Assembly (NCBI RefSeq): GCF_002761755.1
Contig: NZ_PEOG01000032.1
Coordinates: forward strand, 1 to 61,475
Reading direction: 5' to 3'
Length of the DNA: 61,475 bases
Origin: Roseateles chitinivorans
Lineage (GTDB): Bacteria; Pseudomonadota; Gammaproteobacteria; Burkholderiales; Burkholderiaceae_C
Shown here in pieces: positions 1 through 7,460 of this stretch. Positions within the stretch are counted from its first letter, which is position 1; each line of letters opens with the position of its first letter. A program made the translations under genes and the position numbers. The notes under the pieces were generated by a model. It was given only the letters and a program-made list of their open reading frames with translations, was not told where the DNA came from and did not search any database.

Positions 1-663
1 GACATAGCCGGGCAGGGCGGTGCTGGGGCGGCCCGTGCTGTAGAGCACCAGCGTGTCCGCGCTGGAGCCCGGCGGGGGCGGCAGCGTGCGCGACTGGCGC
101 AGCGGGCCCGCCGGCAGCAGCCGGCCGTTGCCCAGGCCGCGCTCGTCGAAGACGAGGATGCTCAGTTGCCGCGGCAACCGCCAGTGCTGCAGGCCGTCGT
201 CGGAGACCAGCACCTGGATCCAGGGGCAGGCCTCGAGCAGCGCGCGCGCCGCCGCGATGCGGTCGCGACCCACGGCCACCGGCACGCCGGCGCGCAGCTT
301 GATCAGCAGCGGTTCGTCACCGACGTCCTCGGCGCGGTCGCCCTCGGCGATGACGCGAACCTGGGCCTCGTCCGCGCGGCCGTAGCCGCGCGAGATGACA
401 CCGGCGCGCAGGTTCATCCGCTGGAGCGTGTCCAGCAGCGCGAGGGTGGTGGGGGTCTTGCCCGCGCCGCCGACGACCCAGTTGCCGACGACGATGACCG
501 GCACCGGCAGCGGCTCGCTGCGCTTCAGGCCGAGCCGGTAGAGCGCCACGCGCAACCGGATCACCGCGCCGTGCAGCGCGGCCAGGGGACGAAGCAGGTG
601 AGCCAGGCGGTCGTCGTCGCGCCAGGCGCGCTGCAGCCGGTCCTCGAGTGCCGGCCGGGTCAT
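1..663 (-). CDS. lpxK: Tetraacyldisaccharide 4'-kinase, 3' end cut by window edge
   Basis: LpxK phosphorylates the 4' position of the lipid A disaccharide at the inner membrane. The visible 221 codons start at an ATG (663-661) and run off the left edge in frame. The N-terminus reads MTRPALEDRLQRAWRDDDRL, typical of the family. It is followed by a hydrophobic stretch and the Walker A loop VVGNWVVGGAGKTPTT (GGAGKT at residues 65-70). About 110 C-terminal residues are missing, judging from the usual length near 330. It lies 34 bases downstream of exbD on the same strand, an exbB-exbD-lpxK order I recall from Burkholderiales, so it is probably cotranscribed. Identification is firm; the C-terminus cannot be seen. 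Confidence 0.93.
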   Translation of the reverse strand, partial: MTRPALEDRLQRAWRDDDRLAHLLRPLAALHGAVIRLRVALYRLGLKRSEPLPVPVIVVGNWVVGGAGKTPTTLALLDTLQRMNLRAGVISRGYGRADEAQVRVIAEGDRAEDVGDEPLLIKLRAGVPVAVGRDRIAAARALLEACPWIQVLVSDDGLQHWRLPRQLSILVFDERGLGNGRLLPAGPLRQSRTLPPPPGSSADTLVLYSTGRPSTALPGYV

Positions 664-697
664 GCGCGGGTCCGGCCGACCGCGGCGCCCACGGCGG

Positions 698-1111
698 TCA
701 TTGCGGCTTGTTGGCGGCGAAGGTCAGTCGCGTCAGGTTGGCGCGGCGCGCCGCGTCCATCGCGTTGACCACCGCCTGGTGCGGCGTCGCCGCGTCGGCG
801 GAGACGATGACCACCGGCTCCTGCTTGCCTTGCGCAGCTTGCAGCAGCGCGGCGGTCAGCAGGTCGACGCTGCGACCCTCGACCGCATTGCGGTCGATCG
901 CATAGCGACCATCCGCCGAGATCGCCACGATGATCTCGGCCGGCCGGTCCTTGAGCTGCTGGGCGTCCGCCGTCGGCAGCGTCAGCTGCAGTTCGGTGAA
1001 CTTGGAGTACGTGGTCGACAGCATCAGGAAGATCAGCACGACCAGCAGCACGTCGATGAACGGGATCAGGTTGATCTCCGGTTCCTCGCTCTGGCGACGG
1101 CGGAACTTCAT
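698..1111 (-). CDS. exbD: Biopolymer transport protein ExbD/TolR family
   Basis: A 137-residue single-span inner-membrane protein. With ExbB it forms a proton-driven motor that energises TonB- or Tol-type outer-membrane processes. The N-terminus is followed by one transmembrane segment (about residues 15-33, LIPFIDVLLVVLIFLML) that carries the family's essential aspartate (Asp20). The rest is a periplasmic domain. Its ATG (1111-1109) overlaps the exbB stop by four bases, which argues for translational coupling. The frame also stays open upstream as a long shadow across exbB, so the internal ATG is chosen. ExbD and TolR cannot be separated by sequence alone; no tonB or tolA is in view. Confidence 0.92.
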   Translation of the reverse strand: MKFRRRQSEEPEINLIPFIDVLLVVLIFLMLSTTYSKFTELQLTLPTADAQQLKDRPAEIIVAISADGRYAIDRNAVEGRSVDLLTAALLQAAQGKQEPVVIVSADAATPHQAVVNAMDAARRANLTRLTFAANKPQ

Positions 1112-1809
1112 GCCTTGGCCTTGCCCGGCGCGGGCGTGGCGACCGGCGGCGGCACGGTCACCGGACCCGAGTTGGCCGCATGCGCGCCGGCGGGCATCGC
1201 GCGGTTCACCAGGTGCGTCAGCAGGCGCTCGCTGGCCTGTTCCATGTCCACGACGTAGGCCTCGATGCGGCCGCGGAAGTAGCGGTAGAACATCAGCGAC
1301 GGGATCGCCACGATCAGGCCGAACGCGGTGTTGTAGAGCGCGATCGAGATGCCGTGCGCCAGCAGGCCGGGGTTGTTGCCGGTGGGACTCTGGCTGCCGA
1401 AGATCTCGATCATGCCCACCACCGTGCCCAGCAGGCCCAGGAGCGGCGCGGCCGCGGCGATCGTGCCCAGGGTGTTGAGGTAGCGCTCCATCTGGTGGAT
1501 CGCATGGCGGCCGGCCAGTTCGAAGACCTGGCGCAGGCGGGCCTCGCCGGCACGCGGATCGGCCTGGGAAGCGCGCAGGCCGGCGGCCAGCACCTGGCCC
1601 AGCAGCGAGTTCTCGGCCAGCTTGCCGACGACCTCGCCGCTCGGGATCTGCAGCTGGGTCACGCCCAGCACTTCCTCGATCAGGCTGGGCGGCGCCACCC
1701 GGGCGGCGCGCAGGCTCACGACACGCTCGATGATCAGCGCCAGGGCCACGACGGAACACAGCAGCAGCGGCCAGATCGGCCAACCGGCGGCTTGTATGAT
1801 CGAAAACAA
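1108..1809 (-). CDS. exbB: MotA/TolQ/ExbB proton channel family protein, TTG start
   Basis: A 233-residue proton-channel subunit partnering ExbD. Membrane segments are seen near residues 8-28 (PIWPLLLCSVVALALII), 112-135 (TLGTIAAAAPLLGLLGTVVG) and 150-175 (GISIALYNTAFGLIVAIPSL), the usual three-span ExbB layout. A proline- and alanine-rich C-terminal tail follows. No ATG is available at the right place. The start is a TTG (1809-1807) preceded by the Shine-Dalgarno sequence GGAGGG seven bases upstream, and it gives an N-terminus of normal length. It overlaps exbD by four bases. Assignment to ExbB rather than TolQ rests on the two-gene context beside lpxK and is an inference. Confidence 0.92.
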   Translation of the reverse strand: MFSIIQAAGWPIWPLLLCSVVALALIIERVVSLRAARVAPPSLIEEVLGVTQLQIPSGEVVGKLAENSLLGQVLAAGLRASQADPRAGEARLRQVFELAGRHAIHQMERYLNTLGTIAAAAPLLGLLGTVVGMIEIFGSQSPTGNNPGLLAHGISIALYNTAFGLIVAIPSLMFYRYFRGRIEAYVVDMEQASERLLTHLVNRAMPAGAHAANSGPVTVPPPVATPAPGKAKA

Positions 1810-2137
1810 GGCTTTCCCTCCGTTCGGGCATCTCCGGCCCGGCGGCGCATTATGGCGCCACGCCGCCTGCGCTTCGAGCGCCGCGGCCCCTCATCACAAG
1901 CCCTTACAAACATCCACCAAACCTGTGGATAACTTTGTGGGCAACTGGTCTCGGAACCGCGCCAGGGCCCGTGGCCAAACGGCAAGGATTGGCCTGCTCC
2001 AAAAACAGGCAGGAAAAAGCTTTTGAAAAACAAGCGCTTATCGATATGTGACGCGGGCATGACGGGCAATATGGCCCGCGGAGCCAGCATTGGCGCGGCT
2101 GTGGAGTTCCCGACCCGCGCCGTTGCTGGGTTTGCGC
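1810..2137. other. Divergent intergenic region exbB/xseA
   Basis: This 328-base gap must hold the promoters for exbB (leftward) and xseA (rightward). Visible elements are the exbB Shine-Dalgarno at its left edge, a perfect DnaA-box 9-mer at 1924-1932, and an AT-rich patch around 1998-2045. That patch includes TTGAAA (2023-2028) followed 16 bases later by TATGTG, a weak sigma-70-like pair pointing at xseA. No convincing small gene is seen. Confidence 0.5.
1924..1932 (-). promoter_or_regulatory. Perfect DnaA-box 9-mer
   Basis: TGTGGATAA is the exact complement of the consensus DnaA box TTATCCACA. Next to it is ACTTTGTGG, so the motif sits in a TGTGGATAACTTTGTGG context often seen near betaproteobacterial origins. 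Only this one perfect box was noticed in the gap, so this is not an origin. It could be a DnaA regulatory or titration site, or chance. Confidence 0.45.
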
Positions 2138-3502
2138 ATGATTGACGCCCCGAAACCCGCATCGCCACGGATGGTCTGGGGCGTCGCGGCCCTGTTGACG
2201 GCCCTTTCCGACGCATTGCAGGCGAGATTCCCCGTCGTGACGGTGCAAGGCGAGCTGTCGGGCTTCACCCGCGCCGCCAGCGGCCACTGCTACTTCAGCC
2301 TGAAGGATGCCGACGGGCAGCCGGCGATGTTGCGCTGCGCGATGTTCCGGCGTGCCGCGTCGATGGTCGATTTCGCGCCGCGCGACGGCATGACGGTCGA
2401 GTTGAGAGGCCGGCTGGACCTCTACGGGCCGCGGGGCGAACTGCAGTTCATCGTCGAGGCCATGCGTCGTTCGGGCGAAGGCGCGCTGTATGAGCAGTTC
2501 CTGCGGCTGAAGGCGAGGCTGGAGGCGCAGGGCTGGTTCGACCCCGACCGCAAGCGCCGCCCGCCGCCCTATGCGCGCCGGATCGGGGTGATCACCTCGA
2601 CCGGCGGCGCGGCCTTGCACGACGTGCTCACCGCGCTGCGTCGGCGTGCGCCGCATGCGCGGGTGTTCATCTATCCGACCCTGGTGCAGGGCAACGAGGC
2701 CCCGCCGGCGATCGTCCGCGCACTGGCCGCGGCGAACGCGCGCGCCGATGCCGAGGTGCTCCTGCTGGTGCGCGGCGGCGGCTCGCTGGAGGACCTCTGG
2801 GCCTTCAACGACGAGCGCGTTGTGCAGGCGGTGGCCGAGTCCGCGCTGCCGGTGATCTGCGGTGTCGGGCACGAGACCGACATCACCCTCGCCGACCTGG
2901 CGGCCGACCTGCGCGCCCCGACGCCGACCGCCGCCGCGGAACTCGCCACGGTCGCCCGCCAGCAATGCCTGGAGACGCTGGACGCGCTGGAGCGTCAGCT
3001 GCGGCGCCGCGTCGAGCAGCGCCTGGATGCGGCGGCGCAGCGGCTGGACCGGCTCGCGCTGCGGCTGGCACGGCCAGGCGACGCACTGGCGCGACAACGT
3101 CGGCGACTCGACCTGCTGTCCCAGCGGCTGGGACAGGTCGCGCCACGGACCGTGTCGATGGAGACGCAGCGGCTGCGCCATCTGGAGCAACGCCTGGCCC
3201 AGGTCGCCCCGCGTGCCGCCGCCATGGAGCAGCAGCGGCTGCGGCACCTGGCGCAGCGCCTGGACCGCGCCCTGCCGCAGCAGGCGCAGCGCGGCGCGCA
3301 ACGGCTGGACACGCTGGCGGCGCGGCTGGAAGCGCTCGACCCACGCCAGGTGCTGGCGCGCGGTTATGCCTGGCTGGACGATGGCCAGGGGCGGGCGCTC
3401 GGGTCGGTCGACCAGCTCCATGAGGGTCAGGACTTGCGCGCCGTGCTGGCCGACGGCGAGGCCGACCTGCGGGTCGGACGCCTCGTTCGCCGGGTACGCT
3501 GA
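2138..3502 (+). CDS. xseA: Exodeoxyribonuclease VII large subunit
   Basis: A 454-residue catalytic subunit of exonuclease VII, which degrades single-stranded DNA to oligonucleotides in mismatch repair and recombination with the small subunit XseB (not in view). The N-terminal OB fold covers about residues 12-115. The catalytic domain includes RRIGVITSTGGAALHDVL (148-165), LLLVRGGGSLEDLWAFNDE (208-226) and GVGHETDITLADL (242-254). The C-terminal half is a long Arg/Gln/Leu-rich coiled coil containing three near-identical 22-residue repeats (329-394). The ATG at 2138 is preferred over an upstream in-frame TTG (2090), because homologues begin close to the PRMVWGVAALL segment. Confidence 0.95.
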   Translation: MIDAPKPASPRMVWGVAALLTALSDALQARFPVVTVQGELSGFTRAASGHCYFSLKDADGQPAMLRCAMFRRAASMVDFAPRDGMTVELRGRLDLYGPRGELQFIVEAMRRSGEGALYEQFLRLKARLEAQGWFDPDRKRRPPPYARRIGVITSTGGAALHDVLTALRRRAPHARVFIYPTLVQGNEAPPAIVRALAAANARADAEVLLLVRGGGSLEDLWAFNDERVVQAVAESALPVICGVGHETDITLADLAADLRAPTPTAAAELATVARQQCLETLDALERQLRRRVEQRLDAAAQRLDRLALRLARPGDALARQRRRLDLLSQRLGQVAPRTVSMETQRLRHLEQRLAQVAPRAAAMEQQRLRHLAQRLDRALPQQAQRGAQRLDTLAARLEALDPRQVLARGYAWLDDGQGRALGSVDQLHEGQDLRAVLADGEADLRVGRLVRRVR

Positions 3503-3566
3503 GGGGCGGCCGGCGCCTGGCGGTGGCGGGTACGCGTGCTCCCGGCAGGGGCATGATTTCGCTGCC

Positions 3567-3572
3567 TACAAT
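3567..3572 (+). promoter_or_regulatory. Candidate -10 element for sodB
   Basis: TACAAT lies 44 bases before the sodB ATG and would give a leader of about 38 bases carrying the Shine-Dalgarno. No good -35 hexamer is seen 16-18 bases upstream, so the call rests on the -10 alone. Confidence 0.35.
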
Positions 3573-3616
3573 CGCCCGCGACATCCGTCCCACCACCAAC
3601 CCATTAGGAGTCCCTC

Positions 3617-4201
3617 ATGGAACACGTCCTGCCCGAGCTGCCGTACGACAAGAAGGCGCTGGAGCCGCACATCAGCGCCGAGACCTTCGAGTACCACCAC
3701 GGCAAGCATCACAAGGCCTACGTGGACAACCTGAACAACCTGCAGAAGGGCACCGAGTTCGAGAGCAAGACGCTGGAAGAGATCGTCAAGACCTCGACCG
3801 GTCCGATCTACAACAACGCCGCGCAGATCTGGAACCACACCTTCTTCTGGTCCTGCATGAAGCCCAACGGCGGCGGCGCGCCGACCGGCAAGCTGCTCGA
3901 CGCGATCAATGCCAAGTGGGGCAGCGTCGACGCCTTCAAGGAAGCCTTCCAGAAGAGCGCCGTCGGCAACTTCGGTTCCGGCTGGACCTGGCTGGTGAAG
4001 AAGGCCGACGGCAGCGTCGACATCGTCAACACGGGCGCCGCCGGCACCCCGCTGACCACCGCCGACACCGCGCTGCTGACCATCGACGTGTGGGAACACG
4101 CCTACTACATCGACTACCGCAACGCGCGTCCGAAGTTCGTCGAGACCTTCCTGAAGAGCCTGGTCAACTGGGACTTCGCGCAAGCCAACTTCGGCAACTG
4201 A
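3617..4201 (+). CDS. sodB: Superoxide dismutase, Fe type
   Basis: A 194-residue cytosolic enzyme that dismutates superoxide to hydrogen peroxide and oxygen. Metal ligands are visible as His27 (in EYHHGKHH), His74 (in AAQIWNHTFFW), Asp157 and His161 (in TIDVWEHAYYIDYRNARPK). The segment NNAAQIWNH, with its glutamine before the second ligand, is the iron-type signature rather than manganese. Length and motifs match SodB along the whole protein. The start is well supported by TTAGGAG about eight bases before the ATG. The gene stands alone and ends at a strong hairpin shared with the convergent DUF192 gene. Confidence 0.96.
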   Translation: MEHVLPELPYDKKALEPHISAETFEYHHGKHHKAYVDNLNNLQKGTEFESKTLEEIVKTSTGPIYNNAAQIWNHTFFWSCMKPNGGGAPTGKLLDAINAKWGSVDAFKEAFQKSAVGNFGSGWTWLVKKADGSVDIVNTGAAGTPLTTADTALLTIDVWEHAYYIDYRNARPKFVETFLKSLVNWDFAQANFGN

Positions 4202-4237
4202 GGCCGCGGCGTCCGCCCGAGCGGGCGCCGGATGGAC

Positions 4238-4270
4238 CAACGGCCCGGGATCGCTCCCGGGCCGTTGTCG
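4238..4270 (+). terminator. Bidirectional hairpin terminator between sodB and the DUF192 gene
   Basis: A perfect 13-bp stem (4238-4250 with 4255-4267) closes on a TCGC loop. The tail after it is only weakly T-rich. It lies between convergent genes and can serve both. Confidence 0.75.
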
Positions 4271-4298
4271 TTTCAGGCGGCCACGCGGCGCCGCGGTG

Positions 4299-4775
4299 TC
4301 ACTTGGGCCAGGGGCCGCCGCGCAGCTTCGAGCCGGCCTTCAGGCCGCGCTTGTCGAACCAGCCCTTGTTCATTTCCAGCACGTAGCGCACCGGCTTGGT
4401 GGAGCAGTGCGAAGCGTCGGACAGCGGCTGCATCTCGACGATGTTGACGATGGTGCCGTCGTCGGCGACGAACGCGGCCGACAGCGGGATCAGCGTGTTG
4501 CGCATCCAGAAGCACTGCTGCGCCGGCTGCTCGAAGACGAAGATCATGCCGGCGTTCGGAGCCATCTCCTTGCGGGCCATCAGGCCGATGGCGCGCTGCT
4601 CATCGGTGCGAGCGACCTCGGCATGGATCAGGTGCATGCCAGCGCCGAGTTCCACGACCGGCAGGCCGGTCTGCGGGATCTGCTGTGCGACGGCGGGCGT
4701 GGCTGCCGACAGCGCGGAAATCAACAGGGCGGTCGACAGGGCGACAGACGATGCAGCGCGTTTGATATTGAGCAT
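4299..4775 (-). CDS. Exported DUF192 family protein
   Basis: A 158-residue protein of unknown function. An N-terminal signal peptide is clear (MLNIKRAASS, a hydrophobic core, then AVAQQ near residue 31), so the mature part is periplasmic. The rest is one DUF192 domain with recognisable blocks IHAEVARTDEQRAIGLMAR, GMIFVFEQPAQQCFWMRNT and ALSDASHC-like turns near VRYVLEMNKGWFDKRGLKAGS. Family members are small beta-rich proteins with no settled role. It is divergent from ccoI, with 122 bases between the chosen starts. No operon partner is visible. Confidence 0.88.
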   Translation of the reverse strand: MLNIKRAASSVALSTALLISALSAATPAVAQQIPQTGLPVVELGAGMHLIHAEVARTDEQRAIGLMARKEMAPNAGMIFVFEQPAQQCFWMRNTLIPLSAAFVADDGTIVNIVEMQPLSDASHCSTKPVRYVLEMNKGWFDKRGLKAGSKLRGGPWPK

Positions 4776-4897
4776 GGCATGACCTCGAGGATGGGCGGAT
4801 TATCGCGGCCATGTTGCCCGCCCCCGCCGCCTCGGCCGATGCCGGCGCCGTGGGCGCCGACATCGGGCCCGCCAATCGCCCGCGCCGCGACGCGTCG

Positions 4898-7195
4898 ATG
4901 ACGCCTCTCGTCCGCCCCGACCAGGGCGCACCTCGTTCACCGGGAGACGAAGGGCTCGACGAAGCGCTGCGCTCGATCACGGCGTGGCGTGTCGAGACGA
5001 GCGGCGAGCGCATCGCGCGCTCGCGGTTGCGCGTATCGGGCATGCATTGCGCCGCCTGCGCCGGGCTGATCGAGGCCACGCTCCTGGCGCGCCGCGGGGT
5101 TCGAGCGGCGCAGGTGAACGCCTCGACCCAGACCCTGGTGCTGGACTGGTCGCCGGCGGCCGTGCCGTTCCAGGCGCTGCGGCAAGCCGTGATGGCCGCG
5201 GGTTACGACCTCGCCCCAGATCTCGCCGGTCCCGCGCGCGAGTTGCGCCGGCGGGAGCACCGACAGGCCGTCTGGCGGCTGTTCGTGGCCGGCTTTCTGA
5301 TGATGCAGGTGATGATGCTGGCGTGGCCGTCCTACGTGGCCGCCCCTGGCGAGATGGCGCCGGACCAGGCCGCGCTGCTGCGCTGGGGCCAGTGGGTGCT
5401 GACGCTGCCGGTCATGCTGCTGGCGGCCGGGCCGTTCTTCCGGGCCGCCTGCTCGCAGCTGCGACAGCGCCGGATCGGCATGGATGTGCCGGTGGCCCTG
5501 GGACTGGGGGTCGCCTTCGTCGCCGGCAGCGGCGCGACGCTGGATCCTGGCGGCCTCTTCGGGCACGAGGTCTACTTCGACTCGATCACGATGTTCGTGG
5601 CCTTCCTGCTGGGCGCGCGCTATCTGGAGCTGCGCGCGCGGCACCGCGCCGCGCAGGCGATCGAGGAGGCCGCCGGCGAGCTGCCGGAGCTGGTCGAGCG
5701 CCTGAAGCCCGACGGCACCGTCGAGTCTGTGCCGGTCGGGCAACTGGCGGCGGGCGACATCGTGCGCGTGGCCGCTGGCCAGCGCATCCCGGCTGATGGC
5801 ACCGTGGAGGCCGGCGTTGGGGCCGCCGACGAGTCCCTGCTGACGGGCGAATCCAGACCGGTCGCGAAGGCGCGTGGCGACGAGGTCCTCGCTGGCAGCC
5901 TGAATCTCCACGGCGTGCTGACGCTGCGGGTGCGGCAGGTCGGTGAGGAGACCCGGCTGGCTGCCATCCGCCAGCTGATGGCGCAGGCCTTCCAGGACCG
6001 TCCGACGACGCTGCGCATGGCCGACCGGGTAGCGGGATGGTTCCTGGCGATGGTGCTTGTGCTGGCCGGCTTGGCCGCGCTCGCATGGCAACTCATCGAC
6101 CCCTCCCGGGCGGTGGCCGTGGCGGTGTCCGTGCTGATCGTGACCTGTCCCTGCGCCCTGTCGCTGGCGGCGCCGGCGGCCTGGGTCGCCGCCGCCGGCA
6201 CATTGGCGCGTCGCGGCTTGCTGCTGTCGCGGCTCGATGCGATCGAGACGCTGGCGGACATCGACACGGTGGTGATGGACAAGACCGGCACGCTGACCGA
6301 CCCCTCGCCCCGGCTCCGGCGCCAATGGCCCGAGACACTCGACAGCGAGACGCGATCGGCGGCGCTCACGCTCGCAGGCGCATCGCTCCATCCGCTGGCG
6401 CGCGCGCTCGCGACAGCGATCGGCGCCGAACGCGACGCCACGCGCCCGGCGGAGACGGCGCGGCACTGGGCGATCGACGAGTTCAGCGGTCGAGGCCTGG
6501 AAGCGCTGGCCGACGATGGACGGCGATGGCGGCTCGGCGCGCCGCGCTGGGCGTTGGCCCAGGCCGACGGGGAGGCGTGGCGATCCGGTCTTGCCGATGC
6601 GCAGGTCGTGCTGTCCTGTGACGGCATCCCGCGAGCGGGGTGGGACTTCGACGAGGTGCTGCGTGATGACGCGCGAATGGCCGTCGCAGCCTGGCGCGAG
6701 CGCGGGCTCGATGTGGAACTCCTGTCCGGGGATGCGCCGGAGCGGGTCGCCGCGATCGCGGCCCGGGTGCACCTCACGCGATGGCGCGGCGGCGCCAGTC
6801 CCGAGGAGAAGCTGGCTCATGTGGCGGCCTTGCAGGCCTGCGGCCATCGCGTGCTGATGATCGGCGACGGCATCAACGATGCGCCGGTGCTCGCTCGTGC
6901 GCAGGTCTCCGTGGCGATGGGGCAGGGCGCCGACCTCGCCAAGTCGCGCGCGGATGCGCTGCTGGTCTCGGACCGGCTCGGTGCGATCACCGCCGCGCTC
7001 AGCCTGGCGCGACGTACCCGCCAGGTGGCGCGCCAGAACCTGGCCTGGTCGGCGCTCTACAACGCGGCTTGCGTGCCGATGGCGCTCGTGGGCTGGCTGC
7101 CGCCGTGGGCGGCTGGTCTGGGCATGGCGACGAGCTCGCTGCTGGTGGTGGCCAACGCTGCACGCCTCGGGCGTGACACGGCGATCCGCCGGTGA
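4898..7195 (+). CDS. ccoI: cbb3 oxidase-associated copper P-type ATPase (CcoI/FixI/CtpA)
   Basis: A 765-residue P1B-type ATPase that exports copper toward the periplasm for assembly of the CuB centre of cbb3 oxidase. The N-terminal metal-binding domain carries GMHCAAC (residues 48-54). The membrane CPC motif (TCPCALSLA) is at 417-419, the phosphorylation site DKTGTLTD at 461-468 and the hinge MIGDGINDAPVLA near 653-665. Several hydrophobic spans flank them. The unusual N-terminal domain and position directly before ccoS fit CcoI better than the housekeeping CopA. The ATG at 4898 is chosen; an in-frame ATG at 4811 would leave only 35 bases to the divergent gene and adds a low-complexity tail. 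Confidence 0.92.
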   Translation: MTPLVRPDQGAPRSPGDEGLDEALRSITAWRVETSGERIARSRLRVSGMHCAACAGLIEATLLARRGVRAAQVNASTQTLVLDWSPAAVPFQALRQAVMAAGYDLAPDLAGPARELRRREHRQAVWRLFVAGFLMMQVMMLAWPSYVAAPGEMAPDQAALLRWGQWVLTLPVMLLAAGPFFRAACSQLRQRRIGMDVPVALGLGVAFVAGSGATLDPGGLFGHEVYFDSITMFVAFLLGARYLELRARHRAAQAIEEAAGELPELVERLKPDGTVESVPVGQLAAGDIVRVAAGQRIPADGTVEAGVGAADESLLTGESRPVAKARGDEVLAGSLNLHGVLTLRVRQVGEETRLAAIRQLMAQAFQDRPTTLRMADRVAGWFLAMVLVLAGLAALAWQLIDPSRAVAVAVSVLIVTCPCALSLAAPAAWVAAAGTLARRGLLLSRLDAIETLADIDTVVMDKTGTLTDPSPRLRRQWPETLDSETRSAALTLAGASLHPLARALATAIGAERDATRPAETARHWAIDEFSGRGLEALADDGRRWRLGAPRWALAQADGEAWRSGLADAQVVLSCDGIPRAGWDFDEVLRDDARMAVAAWRERGLDVELLSGDAPERVAAIAARVHLTRWRGGASPEEKLAHVAALQACGHRVLMIGDGINDAPVLARAQVSVAMGQGADLAKSRADALLVSDRLGAITAALSLARRTRQVARQNLAWSALYNAACVPMALVGWLPPWAAGLGMATSSLLVVANAARLGRDTAIRR

Positions 7196-7237
7196 CTCCA
7201 CCCCGCGCCTTCTCGAACATCGATCCGGAGCCTCGCC

Positions 7238-7384
7238 ATGGACATCCTCTACCTGCTGATTCCGTTCTCGGTCGTGTTGGTCCTGCTGGTGCTGATGGTC
7301 TTCGGCTGGGCGGTGCAGGACGGACAACTCGAGTCCCTGGACCGCGAAGGTCAACGAATCCTCGAGGACGACATCAGAGCTTGA
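7238..7384 (+). CDS. ccoS: cbb3-type cytochrome oxidase assembly protein CcoS
   Basis: A 48-residue protein, MDILYLLIPFSVVLVLLVLM at the N-terminus followed by FGWAVQDGQLESLDREGQRI. One transmembrane helix (about residues 4-25) is followed by the FGWAVxxGQfexLexxg signature of CcoS. It is needed for cofactor insertion into cbb3 oxidase; the precise chemistry is unsettled. It lies 42 bases after ccoI and before ccoN, the classic ccoIS position. Its stop codon lies inside the FNR box that appears to drive ccoN. Confidence 0.93.
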   Translation: MDILYLLIPFSVVLVLLVLMVFGWAVQDGQLESLDREGQRILEDDIRA

Positions 7385-7422
7385 CCGCCATCAACACGCT
7401 CCCGAACCCGGCGCCGAACAAT
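7381..7422 (+). promoter_or_regulatory. FNR box and class II-type promoter for ccoNOQP
   Basis: TTGACCGCCATCAA (7381-7394) matches nine of the ten defined bases of the FNR/ANR consensus TTGAT-N4-ATCAA. Its centre is 7387.5. Placing it at -41.5, the geometry for FNR-activated class II promoters, predicts a start at 7429. AACAAT then sits exactly at the -10 position (7417-7422). The expected result is anaerobic or microaerobic induction of ccoNOQP by the FNR-type regulator encoded at 12.4-13.2 kb. The geometry is seen directly; regulation is inferred. Confidence 0.8.
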
Positions 7423-7460
7423 CGCCGCCAATCGCGCGATGAGCGCCTGGAGGAGCCAGC

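Noticed and set aside
2090..2137. TTG start for xseA, 16 codons upstream
   Set aside because: The added residues look like noncoding translation, and the ATG at 2138 lies where family members begin.
4762..4775. TTGATATTGAGCAT as an FNR box for ccoI
   Set aside because: It matches eight of ten consensus bases but lies at the start codon of the DUF192 gene, 123 bases before the chosen ccoI start, with no matching -10 at class II spacing.
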